NCBI RefSeq assembly: GCF_041224595.1
Contig: NZ_JBGFGN010000100.1
Location: 1-21,111, forward strand
Length of the DNA stretch: 21,111 nt
Direction of reading: 5' to 3'
Source: Donghicola sp041224595
GTDB taxonomy: Bacteria; Pseudomonadota; Alphaproteobacteria; Rhodobacterales; Rhodobacteraceae
Under the pieces are notes generated by a model, which worked only from the letters and a program-made list of their open reading frames with translations, was not told where the DNA came from and searched no databases. The translations under genes and the position numbers were made by a program. Shown piece after piece: positions 7,905-14,737 of the stretch (the stretch's first letter is position 1; the number at the start of each line of letters is the position of its first letter).

Positions 7905-8317
7905 GCAAGGCGGCCTTGGTCATCCAACTGCCAAAAGGGATTCATGGCGTACTCCCAGACGTGCCCGTCCGGATCGGCAAATGTCCCCGAGTATCCGCCC
8001 CAGAATACCTTCTCAGGGGCTTTGCACACAGTCGCTCCAGCGGTGATCGCCGCGTCAAAAGCGGCATCAACCTCTGCCTCGGTCCCGAAATTCTGCGCCA
8101 GCGTCATGGCCCCGTTTCCCAACTCTGCCGCGCTGCGATCCAAATCCTTAGCCAAACTGGACAAATCATACAGCCCGAACTTGGCCCCACCCATGTCGTA
8201 GAAGCACACCATTGGAGGCGACTCTTCTTCGACCCAACCAAGATCAGCATAGAATTTCCGAGAGCGCTCCAAATCCGACACTCCCAGAGTGATCAGCGTT
8301 ACCCTATTCGCTTTCAT
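7901..8317 (-). CDS. VOC (glyoxalase/bleomycin-resistance) family protein
   Basis: The protein has 138 residues and shows the paired beta-alpha-beta-beta-beta modules of the vicinal oxygen chelate fold: the N-terminal VTLITLGVSDLERSRKFYADLGW and the C-terminal GGYSGTFADPDGHVWEYAMNP. The Glu in VWEY is a typical metal ligand of the second module, while the first-module ligand position is unclear. The family includes lyases, dioxygenases and drug-binding proteins, so no substrate is assigned. It sits between recF and the exporter gene with ATGA overlaps at both ends (8317-8314 and 7904-7901), pointing to translational coupling. Confidence 0.88.
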   Translation of the reverse strand: MKANRVTLITLGVSDLERSRKFYADLGWVEEESPPMVCFYDMGGAKFGLYDLSSLAKDLDRSAAELGNGAMTLAQNFGTEAEVDAAFDAAITAGATVCKAPEKVFWGGYSGTFADPDGHVWEYAMNPFWQLDDQGRLA

Positions 8318-9417
8318 TGAAAATACCTTTCCTCAATATGGCTGATTCCAGCCTCTTCGCCGACCTCGAAATACTGCGCACGATCGCCAAATTCCGTAAA
8401 CAATTCCGGTCCGGTCCCGGTCATCCAGGCCTGAGCCCCAAGGGCGCAGACTTCGTCGTACAAGGCCGCCCGACGGTTCGCATCCAGATGCGCCGACACC
8501 TCGTCAAGCAGCAGAATCGGCGGCGCCCCAAAATCATGCGCCAAGGCGCGCCCATTCGCCAATATCAAGGAAATGAGCAGTGCCTTCTGTTCTCCGGTCG
8601 AACAGTCCTTGGCTGCCACGGACTTGGCAGCATAGGTGCCCTCCAGATCCGTGCGATGCGGCCCCACAAGCGTTCGGCCCGCCATCAGGTCGCGCCCGCG
8701 GCTTTCGGCAAAAGCCGACGACAAATCCTCTGGCGCGAGTTCCTCTGCCTCGACCAATTCCAAATCAGCCACAGGAAACGCAGTCCCGGCCTCTTGTTGT
8801 GCAGCGGAAACACGGGCAAGCGCCAGACTCCGATTCATCATGATCTGAGCCCCAGCTTCGGCCATCTGCACCTCCAAGGCGCTGTACCAATATGCGTCGC
8901 GCTTCTGGTCTTTGAGCAAACGGTTCCGCTCACGCATTGCCTTTTCGTAAACCAAAGAAGCCTCGGCATGGGCGGGAAAAAAGCTCATCACCATCCTATC
9001 CAGAAACCGGCGACGCCCCTCCGCTCCTTCGATCCACAATCGATCCATTGAGGGCACAAGCCACAGGACCCGCCCGATCTGCCCCAAAGCCAGTTGCGCA
9101 GCATTCTTGTCATTTAGCTTCAGCTGCCGTGCCGCTCCCTTGTCCGACCATATTTCAATCTCATGGTGGTCATCTCCATGCTCCATCGCACCAAATAGCT
9201 TCCATCCCAACGCCTCGGGCCGGCGGGACATCTCTTCCGCACTGGCGCGCCGCATCCCACGCCCCGGAGAAAACAGCGAAACAGCCTCTAGAATATTCGT
9301 TTTGCCCGCCCCGTTCGCGCCGAACAAAGCTACCGGCCGCCCATCACAAAACATTTCCGCCCGCCGATGCGAACGAAAATGAGACAACCGCAAATGACTG
9401 AGGAATAAGCCCTTCAT
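8314..9417 (-). CDS. recF: DNA replication and repair protein RecF
   Basis: The protein has 367 residues from the start chosen here. RecF is an SMC-like ATPase that loads RecA at single-strand gaps with RecO and RecR. Visible features are the N-terminal LSHLRLSHFRSHRRAEM, the Walker A motif GANGAGKTN (33-41), a central alpha-helical part, the signature STGEQKALLISLILANG, and the Walker B ILLLDEVSAHLDANRR. I prefer ATG 9417 over a GTG at 9447: it follows AGGGCCAGG and gives the standard MKGLFLSHLRL N-terminus, while the extra 10 residues of the longer frame fall in a hairpin-rich spacer. It follows dnaN, as in many bacteria. Confidence 0.95.
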   Translation of the reverse strand: MKGLFLSHLRLSHFRSHRRAEMFCDGRPVALFGANGAGKTNILEAVSLFSPGRGMRRASAEEMSRRPEALGWKLFGAMEHGDDHHEIEIWSDKGAARQLKLNDKNAAQLALGQIGRVLWLVPSMDRLWIEGAEGRRRFLDRMVMSFFPAHAEASLVYEKAMRERNRLLKDQKRDAYWYSALEVQMAEAGAQIMMNRSLALARVSAAQQEAGTAFPVADLELVEAEELAPEDLSSAFAESRGRDLMAGRTLVGPHRTDLEGTYAAKSVAAKDCSTGEQKALLISLILANGRALAHDFGAPPILLLDEVSAHLDANRRAALYDEVCALGAQAWMTGTGPELFTEFGDRAQYFEVGEEAGISHIEERYFQ

Positions 9418-9426
9418 CCTGGCCCT

Positions 9427-9499
9427 AAATACCCCCGCCGGAGGCACCGCCGGGCCACAAGGCCCGGGAAATACAGTGCGAGGCCCCGCAGGGCCTCGC
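9427..9499 (-). terminator. dnaN-recF spacer: two hairpins and a GC-rich motif
   Basis: Downstream of dnaN on the minus strand come a 9-base stem (arms 9491-9499 and 9478-9486, four-base loop), a 7-base stem CCGGGCC/GGCCCGG (9461-9467 and 9450-9456, four-base loop), and then CCTCCGGCGGGGGTATTT (9444-9427) just before recF. The first hairpin is followed by ACTGTATTTC rather than a run of T, so termination may be partial. I have the impression that the CCTCCGGCGGGxxTATTT word is common after genes in Rhodobacteraceae, but this is from memory. Confidence 0.55.
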
Positions 9500-9508
9500 T
9501 CATTCGGA

Positions 9509-10627
9509 TCAGACGCGCATCGGCATCACGACATAGATCGCCGAGGTATCATTCCCCTCACGCATCAATGTAGGATCGCCCGATGAGTTGAACATGAAGA
9601 CCGCATTCTCTCGGTCCACTTGGCTCGCGATTTCGAGCAGGTATTTGGCGTTAAACCCGATCTCCAGTCGTTCGTCGGCGTAGGCAACCACCAGTTCCTC
9701 TTCCGCAGCGCCACTGTCAGGTGCGTTCACGGACAGGACCAACTTGTCTTCTTCCAACGCCAGCTTGACCGCACGAGACCGTTCACTGCTGACTGTCGCC
9801 ACACGGTCGACAGCCTTGGCAAAATCACCTGCATCGACTTCCATACGGCGTGTATTCCCCATTGGGATCACGCGCGTGTAGTCGGGGAATGTGCCGTCGA
9901 TGACCTTCGACGTCAGGGTGATTGTCGGGGTTGCAAAACGCACCTTGGTTTCCGAGACGGACACGGTGATCTCTGCCTCGTCATCATCGAGCAGCTTCCG
10001 CAGTTCGCCCACAGTTTTGCGCGGGACAATCACGCCGGGCATCGCCTCGGCATCTGCAGGCAGAGTCGCGTCGATTCGCGCCAAGCGGTGACCGTCCGTG
10101 GCGACGCAACGCAGAACACGGCCTTCTTCGCCTTCGGACACGTGCATGTACACGCCGTTTAGGTAGTACCGTGTCTCTTCGGTCGAGATAGCAAATTTCG
10201 ACTTATCAAACAGGCGGCGCAGAACAGGCGCGGGCGCGGCAAAGGTCGTCTGGTATTCAGACGACGCCATGACCGGAAAGTCTTCCTTGGGCAGTGTCGC
10301 GAGCGAGAACATAGAACGTCCCGCTTCGACTGTCAGGCGCCCTTTCCCCGCGTCATCGGTCAGCGTGACCAACGCACCGTCAGGCAGCTTGCGCACGATT
10401 TCGTGCAAAGTCACAGCCGACACAGTGGTCGATCCAGCTTGCTCTACTTGTGCAGGCGCTTTGTCCACGACCTCGATATCCAGATCAGTCGCGCGAAACG
10501 AGACGGTGCTCTCGGACGCTTCGATCAGGACGTTCGCGAGGATCGGGATGGTGTTGCGGCGTTCGACAACCGACTGAGCCTGCGCCACTGCTTTGACCAG
10601 GACACCCCGTTCGATGCTGAATTTCAT
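9509..10627 (-). CDS. dnaN: DNA polymerase III beta subunit (sliding clamp)
   Basis: The protein has 372 residues, the standard length. The dimeric ring encircles DNA and tethers the replicative polymerase. The three clamp domains are recognisable: MKFSIERGVLVKAVAQAQSV at the start, ...RRLFDKSKFAISTEETRYYLNGVY in domain 2, and FPDYTRVIP in domain 3. The C-terminus is the conserved YVVMPMRV, part of the cleft where polymerase and other partners dock. The start at 10627 has GGAG/GAGGGA upstream. It lies downstream of dnaA after a 112-base gap that contains a large hairpin, and upstream of recF, on the same strand. Confidence 0.98.
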   Translation of the reverse strand: MKFSIERGVLVKAVAQAQSVVERRNTIPILANVLIEASESTVSFRATDLDIEVVDKAPAQVEQAGSTTVSAVTLHEIVRKLPDGALVTLTDDAGKGRLTVEAGRSMFSLATLPKEDFPVMASSEYQTTFAAPAPVLRRLFDKSKFAISTEETRYYLNGVYMHVSEGEEGRVLRCVATDGHRLARIDATLPADAEAMPGVIVPRKTVGELRKLLDDDEAEITVSVSETKVRFATPTITLTSKVIDGTFPDYTRVIPMGNTRRMEVDAGDFAKAVDRVATVSSERSRAVKLALEEDKLVLSVNAPDSGAAEEELVVAYADERLEIGFNAKYLLEIASQVDRENAVFMFNSSGDPTLMREGNDTSAIYVVMPMRV

Positions 10628-10676
10628 TCCCTCGCTCCTGTCGTTGTCGGGAGCGGTAAGGTACCGTAAATGGCAA

Positions 10677-10719
10677 GCCGCTCAACCCTTTTTTAGATTT
10701 CTCCAAGGGTTTGAGCGGC
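10677..10719 (-). terminator. Large hairpin between dnaA and dnaN
   Basis: Arms GCCGCTCAACCCTT (10677-10690) and AAGGGTTTGAGCGGC (10705-10719) pair with a single bulged T around a 14-base loop. On the minus strand, where dnaA and dnaN run, the stem is followed by TTGCCATTTACGG rather than a T run. It may therefore be a leaky attenuator or an mRNA stabiliser/processing site rather than a full terminator. Confidence 0.5.
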
Positions 10720-10739
10720 CCGTCAAGGGTTCCTCGCAA

Positions 10740-12122
10740 TTACGCTTCCAATGCGCGGCGCAAAAGCTCCAGATCTTCGGCCATTTGGTGGTCTTTGATC
10801 TTTAGTTCTTCGATCTTGCGAACGCCGTGCATCACTGTGGTATGGTCGCGACCACCGAAACGACGCCCGATTTCAGGCAAAGAACGGGTGGTCATCTGTT
10901 TGCACAAATACATCGCCACCTGACGAGGACGGGCAAAACTGCGCACGCGCTTCGGCCCGATCATATCGCTGAGACGGATGTTAAAGTGCTCGGCCACTTT
11001 GCGCTGAATCTCTTCGACGGTGATCTTGCGATCGCTGGCGCGAAGGACGTCAGCCAAACAGTCCTGTGTCAATTCAAGCGTAATCTCGCGGCCCACCAGA
11101 GACGCGAAAGCGAACAGACGGGTCAGCGCGCCCTCAAGCACACGGACGTTCGTCGAAATGCGGTGCGCCAGGAATTCCAGAACACCGGGGGCGATCTGCA
11201 ACTCGGGGTACTGGAGTTTATATGCGTCGACCTTGGACTGCAGGATGCCAAGTCGCAGTTCGTAGTCGGTCGGATGCAGATCAACGACCAGACCACACTG
11301 AAGGCGGCTTTTGATCCGGTCTTCCAGATCTTTTATCTCGCCCGGAGCGCGGTCCGCTGAAATGATGATCTGCTTGTTCTGATCCACAAGCGCATTGAAC
11401 GTGTGGAAGAACTCTTCTTGGGTCGAGTCTTTGCCCGCAATAAACTGAACGTCGTCGACCATCAGAACGTCAACCGAGCGGAACAGCTCTTTGAAGTCCA
11501 TCATCTTGCGGTCACGCAAAGCCTGAACAAAGCGGTACATAAATTGCTCTGCGGACAGGTACACCACATTCAGGTGCGGGGATTTCAGGTGTAACTCCCA
11601 TGCAATCGCGTGCATGAGGTGGGTTTTACCAAGACCAACACCACCGTACAGGAACAGCGGGTTAAAGCTAACGGGGCCACCTTCGGCCACACGGCGGGCA
11701 GCGGCGTGGGCCAGTTCGTTCGGCTTGCCAACAACAAAGCGGTCAAAGCTGAAACGCGCATCCAAAGGCGCACCGGGCAGATCCATATCACCGGGGCGGT
11801 CGGCCGACACGGGAGATTCGACTTTGTTCGCTGCCGCTACGGTTGCCGCACTGGCTGCAGCCTGCGCCTTGGCCTGCTGACGCGATGCAACGACGAACTG
11901 GATACGGCGCACAGCGACGCCCGCAGAGTTCATCGAAGACAAAATCGTGTCCGCGTAATTTTGCGTTAAGTAATTGCCCATAAAGTTTGTGGGCACATTG
12001 AAGGTCGCAATACCATCAGTGAGGCTTTGGAACTGAAGGGGCTCGATCCAGGCAGTAAAGTTGTTTTGCCCCAATACTTGCCGAAGATCCTGACGGATCT
12101 GGCCCCATTGTTCTTGCGTCAT
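10740..12122 (-). CDS. dnaA: Chromosomal replication initiator protein DnaA
   Basis: The protein has 460 residues. It is the AAA+ protein that binds DnaA boxes and opens the replication origin. Domain I (1-80) includes NFTAWIEPLQF. Domain II is a short Ala-rich linker (about 81-120). Domain III begins at FSFDRFVVGKPNELA and has the Walker A GGVGLGKTH (160-168), the Walker B VLMVDDVQF (219-227) and the arginine-containing IKSRL. Domain IV carries the DNA-binding signature GGRDHTTVMHGVRKI (423-437). The start MTQEQWGQIRQDLRQVLG at 12122 is typical; upstream GGAGCGGGAAG supplies the ribosome binding site. Its 460-base upstream region carries GANTC sites that may tie expression to the cell cycle. 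Confidence 0.98.
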   Translation of the reverse strand: MTQEQWGQIRQDLRQVLGQNNFTAWIEPLQFQSLTDGIATFNVPTNFMGNYLTQNYADTILSSMNSAGVAVRRIQFVVASRQQAKAQAAASAATVAAANKVESPVSADRPGDMDLPGAPLDARFSFDRFVVGKPNELAHAAARRVAEGGPVSFNPLFLYGGVGLGKTHLMHAIAWELHLKSPHLNVVYLSAEQFMYRFVQALRDRKMMDFKELFRSVDVLMVDDVQFIAGKDSTQEEFFHTFNALVDQNKQIIISADRAPGEIKDLEDRIKSRLQCGLVVDLHPTDYELRLGILQSKVDAYKLQYPELQIAPGVLEFLAHRISTNVRVLEGALTRLFAFASLVGREITLELTQDCLADVLRASDRKITVEEIQRKVAEHFNIRLSDMIGPKRVRSFARPRQVAMYLCKQMTTRSLPEIGRRFGGRDHTTVMHGVRKIEELKIKDHQMAEDLELLRRALEA

Positions 12123-12320
12123 TCTTCCCGCTCCAAGTCTTGCCGTCTAACTCGACGATCTCATTTGACACGCACACCACTTGCCTGCGCCTACAGGCAA
12201 ATCGTTAACAAAACGTCACACCTCTTAACCTGCTACCAACAGACAAAAGGGGACTGTCCCGAGACACACACGTTTCTCGGACACACTTTTTAAAACAGTC
12301 GTCATGCTCAGAAGAACAGG

Positions 12321-12421
12321 GCAAAAGGAAACCGTCAGCACCAACAAAATTGGTGCGGTTTCAACTCTCGCATCTTGTTAGAAGATGCCTACCTCTGTTC
12401 CCCCAGGGCGATGTGACTCGC
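12321..12421 (-). ncRNA. Candidate small RNA between rpsT and dnaA
   Basis: On the minus strand a possible promoter TTGCCG (12457-12452), 18 bases, TAAGTT (12433-12428) would start an RNA near 12421. It would contain a hairpin CATCTT/AAGATG (12387-12371) and end in a long stem: GAAACC and GCACCAA (12362-12350) pair with TTGGTGC and GGTTTC (12344-12338, 12333-12328), followed by CTTTT. This gives a structured transcript of about 100 bases with terminator-like 3' end and no open frame of note. No known RNA family was recognised. It could instead be an attenuated leader of dnaA. Confidence 0.4.
12323..12362 (-). terminator. Terminator-like hairpin upstream of dnaA
   Basis: A two-part stem (6 plus 7 base pairs with a TGAC bulge, five-base loop TTTTG) is followed by C and four T residues on the minus strand. 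It points in the direction of dnaA and lies about 200 bases before it. It could end the candidate small RNA and shield dnaA from read-through. Confidence 0.55.
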
Positions 12422-12506
12422 ATGGATAACTTACCAACTGGGCCAACAGGGCGGCAACTGATCTTCGCTCTTGACGCTCAGATTCCCAAAAAGAATCCCT
12501 AGAATC
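12415..12506. promoter_or_regulatory. Cluster of GANTC (CcrM-type) methylation sites
   Basis: GACTC at 12415-12419, GATTC at 12481-12485, GAATC at 12493-12497 and GAATC at 12502-12506 lie in 92 bases, three of them within 26 bases. GANTC is the target of the cell-cycle methyltransferase CcrM of Alphaproteobacteria, which in Caulobacter affects dnaA transcription. Regulation here is inferred from the position only. Confidence 0.45.
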
Positions 12507-12530
12507 GGCCACAACGTTGATTTTAAACGA

Positions 12531-12560
12531 AAAAGGGCATCACCGAAGTGATGCCCTTTT
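12531..12560 (-). terminator. rpsT terminator
   Basis: A perfect 13-base stem, AAAAGGGCATCAC (12531-12543) with GTGATGCCCTTTT (12548-12560), has a four-base loop; on the minus strand it runs into TTTTTCG. It starts just after the rpsT stop. A smaller palindrome AGTCAGA/TCTGACT (12564-12580) lies between it and the stop codon. Confidence 0.92.
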
Positions 12561-12582
12561 GTCAGTCAGACTTTCTGACTAA

Positions 12583-12846
12583 TTATGCGATCGCTTTGAC
12601 CCGAGCCGACAGACGCGACATTTTGCGTGCTGCGGTATTCTTGTGCACGAGGCCTTTGGTGACACCGCGCATCAGTTCGGGTTGTGCAGCGCGCAGCGCA
12701 GTCAGAGCTGCTTGCTGGTCGCCCGATGCGATGGCCTCTTCGACCTTGCGCAGGTAGGTCCGGATCCGCGAGCGGCGGGCCTTGTTAACGGCAAAGCGCC
12801 GTTCGTTCTGGCGGGCGCGCTTTTTGGATTGAGGCGTGTTTGCCAT
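12583..12846 (-). CDS. rpsT: 30S ribosomal protein S20
   Basis: The protein has 87 residues, the usual size. It is a basic helical protein that binds 16S rRNA early in 30S assembly. The N-terminus MANTPQSKKRARQNERRFAVNKARRS and the C-terminal GLVHKNTAARKMSRLSARVKA are typical. It has its own promoter (12890-12919) and a strong terminator (12531-12560), so it is probably a single-gene transcript, although mutM and the hydratase gene lie upstream on the same strand. An rpsT-dnaA neighbourhood is common in Rhodobacteraceae. Confidence 0.97.
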   Translation of the reverse strand: MANTPQSKKRARQNERRFAVNKARRSRIRTYLRKVEEAIASGDQQAALTALRAAQPELMRGVTKGLVHKNTAARKMSRLSARVKAIA

Positions 12847-12889
12847 GTTGTCTCGGTCCTGTGCTTAGGATGAATTCGTGTAGGAGCGC

Positions 12890-12919
12890 TCTATAAGGGG
12901 CGACTCGCTTGTGAGTCAA
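12890..12919 (-). promoter_or_regulatory. Probable sigma-70-type promoter of rpsT
   Basis: On the minus strand TTGACT (12919-12914) and TATAGA (12895-12890) are spaced by 18 bases, about 43 bases before the rpsT start. Both hexamers are near the consensus. Two GANTC sites overlap it (12902-12906, 12913-12917). A DnaA-box-like TGTGGAAAA (12929-12937, one mismatch to TGTGGATAA) sits just upstream. Confidence 0.6.
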
Positions 12920-12928
12920 CGGGGCATC

Positions 12929-12937
12929 TGTGGAAAA
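12929..12937 (+). other. DnaA-box-like site upstream of rpsT
   Basis: TGTGGAAAA matches TGTGGATAA (the reverse complement of TTATCCACA) at eight of nine bases. It lies ten bases upstream of the rpsT -35 hexamer. A single nine-base match of this quality can occur by chance. Confidence 0.25.
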
Positions 12938-12958
12938 GTGCCCCGAAGCCCGTTTTTC

Positions 12959-13735
12959 TTAGCGGTCGCGGAACTGCGGCTCGCGCTTTTCAAGGAAAGC
13001 GGACATGCCTTCCTTCTGATCTTCGGTCGCGAAAAGGCCGTTGAACAGGCGACGTTCAAACTGAATCCCTTCGGCCAAAGTTGTTTCGAAGCTGCGGTTA
13101 ACCGCCTCTTTGGCAGCCAGCACGCTGATCATCGACTTCTCGGAGATCTTGTTGGCGGCACTCATAGCCTCTTCCTTTAGCTTCTTGGCGGGCACCACAC
13201 GGCTTACCAACCCTGAACGCTCTGCTTCTTCGGCGTCCATGAAGCGGCCAGTCATGTGCATATCCATCGACTTGGCCTTGCCGACCGCGCGCGTCAGACG
13301 CTGGGTGCCGCCGATTCCCGCAATGACGCCAAGGTTAATCTCGGGCTGGCCGAACTTGGCGTTATCTCCGGCAATGATGAAATCGCACATCATCGCGAGC
13401 TCACACCCGCCACCCAGCGCATAGCCGGACACTGCAGCGATGACAGGCTTGCGGGTCTTGGTGATCTTGTCGCCTTCGGTCCCAAAGAAATCGGACATGT
13501 ACATGTCGACGAAAGACATCTCAGACATTTCCTTGATGTCGGCGCCGGCAGCGAATGCCTTTTCCGAACCAGTGATGACGATGCAGCGCACCTTGTCGTT
13601 CTGATCCGCTTCGGCCAGTGCCGTGGCGAGCTCCCCGAGAAGCTGGCTGTTCAGCGCATTCAGCGCTTCGGGCCGGTTCAGGGTGATCAGTGCCACATGA
13701 TCGTCGATATCGACGATGATCGTTTCAAAGGCCAT
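12959..13735 (-). CDS. Enoyl-CoA hydratase (crotonase family)
   Basis: The protein has 258 residues, the normal length of a short-chain enoyl-CoA hydratase. It adds water to 2-enoyl-CoA in beta-oxidation or related acyl-CoA catabolism, in the cytoplasm. The crotonase fold is clear: NRPEALNAL (20-28), AAGADIKEM (62-70; oxyanion hole), GYALGGGCELAMMCD (104-118; oxyanion Gly and catalytic Glu112) and QPEINLGVIAGIGGTQRL with the second catalytic Glu132. Both glutamates present argues for a true hydratase rather than an isomerase. It follows mutM on the same strand after a 63-base gap, and precedes rpsT, which has its own promoter. Exact substrate chain length cannot be told. Confidence 0.93.
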   Translation of the reverse strand: MAFETIIVDIDDHVALITLNRPEALNALNSQLLGELATALAEADQNDKVRCIVITGSEKAFAAGADIKEMSEMSFVDMYMSDFFGTEGDKITKTRKPVIAAVSGYALGGGCELAMMCDFIIAGDNAKFGQPEINLGVIAGIGGTQRLTRAVGKAKSMDMHMTGRFMDAEEAERSGLVSRVVPAKKLKEEAMSAANKISEKSMISVLAAKEAVNRSFETTLAEGIQFERRLFNGLFATEDQKEGMSAFLEKREPQFRDR

Positions 13736-13798
13736 TAACCTCGTCCCGTGTTACTTCGATCAGACCGATTCCTTAACAGTGTGAGCCGCTCGATCAAG

Positions 13799-14650
13799 TT
13801 ATCTTTGACATGTCGGGCAGTAGAAGCTGGACCGCCCCGACTGCACGATTCGACGGATTTCAGCTTCGCACTCTTGGGTTTTGCAGGTCATCCCCTCTCT
13901 GCCGTAGACATCGAAATTGTGTTGAAAATAACCCAGTTCGCCGTCTGCTTGCCTGAAATCCCGCAGTGAAGAGCCCCCTGCAGCGATTGCTTCTTCCAGC
14001 ACTTGGCGGATGATCGGCACCATGGATCTGACGCGACGTTCCGAAATCGCACCCGCCTGCCGCGCAGGATGAATCCCAGCGCGATATAACGTTTCACAGA
14101 CGTATATGTTACCCAGACCCGCCACAATTTTCTGATCCAAAAGGCCAGATTTAATGGGCATTTTCCGACCCTTCAGGCGCGCGACCAGATGCTCATCGGA
14201 GAAGCTATTCCCCAAGGGTTCAGGCCCCAGTCCTGCCAACCATTTGTGAGAAGCGACCTCTGGCGTGGGGGCCAGATCCATCGCCCCGAACCGCCGCGCA
14301 TCGTTGAACGTGATCCGCGCGCCGCCCACCATATTGAGGACAACGTGATCGTGCTTTTCCGGCGCGGGGTGCGGGTGGGCAAAGGCACCAACTTGCGCGC
14401 CAGAGATCAGCATACGTCCCGACATCCCTAGGTGAATCAGCAGGGTCTCACCGCCTTCCAGATCACACAGAATGTATTTCGACCGCCGCCGCAGCCCCAG
14501 AACACGCTGGCCAGTCAAACGCTCCGACATATTTGCTGGCAAGGGCCAGCGCAAATCGGGACGGTTCACCTGCGCATATTCGATGACGGTGTCGGTCATC
14601 ACAGGCTCCAACCCGCGACGGACTGTCTCGACTTCGGGTAATTCGGGCAT
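13799..14650 (-). CDS. mutM: Formamidopyrimidine-DNA glycosylase
   Basis: The protein has 283 residues. It removes oxidised purines such as 8-oxoguanine from DNA and cuts the strand. The start at 14650 is fixed by chemistry: the catalytic amine is Pro2, and this start gives MPELPEVETVRRGLE; AAGGAG lies seven bases upstream. The longer frame to 14722 would bury that proline. Other residues visible are Glu3, Glu6 and Lys58 (RRSKYIL), and a C-terminal zinc finger with Cys256, Cys261, Cys278 and Cys281 (CPTCQR end). It is divergent from ubiE with an 87-base gap. Confidence 0.97.
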   Translation of the reverse strand: MPELPEVETVRRGLEPVMTDTVIEYAQVNRPDLRWPLPANMSERLTGQRVLGLRRRSKYILCDLEGGETLLIHLGMSGRMLISGAQVGAFAHPHPAPEKHDHVVLNMVGGARITFNDARRFGAMDLAPTPEVASHKWLAGLGPEPLGNSFSDEHLVARLKGRKMPIKSGLLDQKIVAGLGNIYVCETLYRAGIHPARQAGAISERRVRSMVPIIRQVLEEAIAAGGSSLRDFRQADGELGYFQHNFDVYGREGMTCKTQECEAEIRRIVQSGRSSFYCPTCQR

Positions 14651-14679
14651 TGAGTCGCTCCTTCTTGGCGGGGGCTGCA

Positions 14680-14707
14680 TTGTATCGGCCCCGCAGCGCT
14701 CTATAAG
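14680..14707 (+). promoter_or_regulatory. Possible ubiE promoter
   Basis: TTGTAT (14680-14685) and TATAAG (14702-14707) are 16 bases apart, about 30 bases before the ubiE start. The -10 end lies in AGCGCTCTATAAG (14695-14707), a 13-base word repeated exactly at 12885-12897 near rpsT. Since TATAGA appears on the opposite strand, the same block could instead serve mutM. Confidence 0.35.
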
Positions 14708-14737
14708 AAGGGGCAGTAACAAGGACGATCAAGACCC

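Larger units (their letters stand above)
12123..12530. promoter_or_regulatory. dnaA upstream region; possible origin-associated segment
   Basis: About 408 bases lie between dnaA and the rpsT terminator, with no protein gene. It contains a 7-base palindrome TTGCCTG/CAGGCAA (12181-12200), nested inverted repeats 12252-12300 (TGTCCCGAGA/TCTCGGACA inside GACTGT/ACAGTC), a strong hairpin 12328-12362, a hairpin 12371-12387, and four GANTC sites. One DnaA-box-like site, CATGGATAA (12421-12429; TTATCCATG on the other strand), differs from TTATCCACA at two places. In many Rhodobacteraceae the origin is placed near dnaA, but one imperfect box is too little for me to name this oriC. Confidence 0.5.

Noticed and set aside
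9418..9447. N-terminal extension of recF from a GTG
   Set aside because: The extra residues run through the hairpin and GC-rich motif, and ATG 9417 gives the standard RecF N-terminus with a ribosome binding site.
12123..12300. CtrA-type TTAA-N7-TTAA site before dnaA
   Set aside because: TTAA words occur but their spacing is wrong for the CtrA consensus.
12383..12460. tRNA-like or known-RNA resemblance around the dnaA upstream region
   Set aside because: No T-loop GTTCRA sequence, acceptor pairing or CCA end; SRP and tmRNA signatures are also absent.
14651..14722. N-terminal extension of mutM
   Set aside because: The catalytic residue is the proline after the initiator Met, which only the start at 14650 provides.
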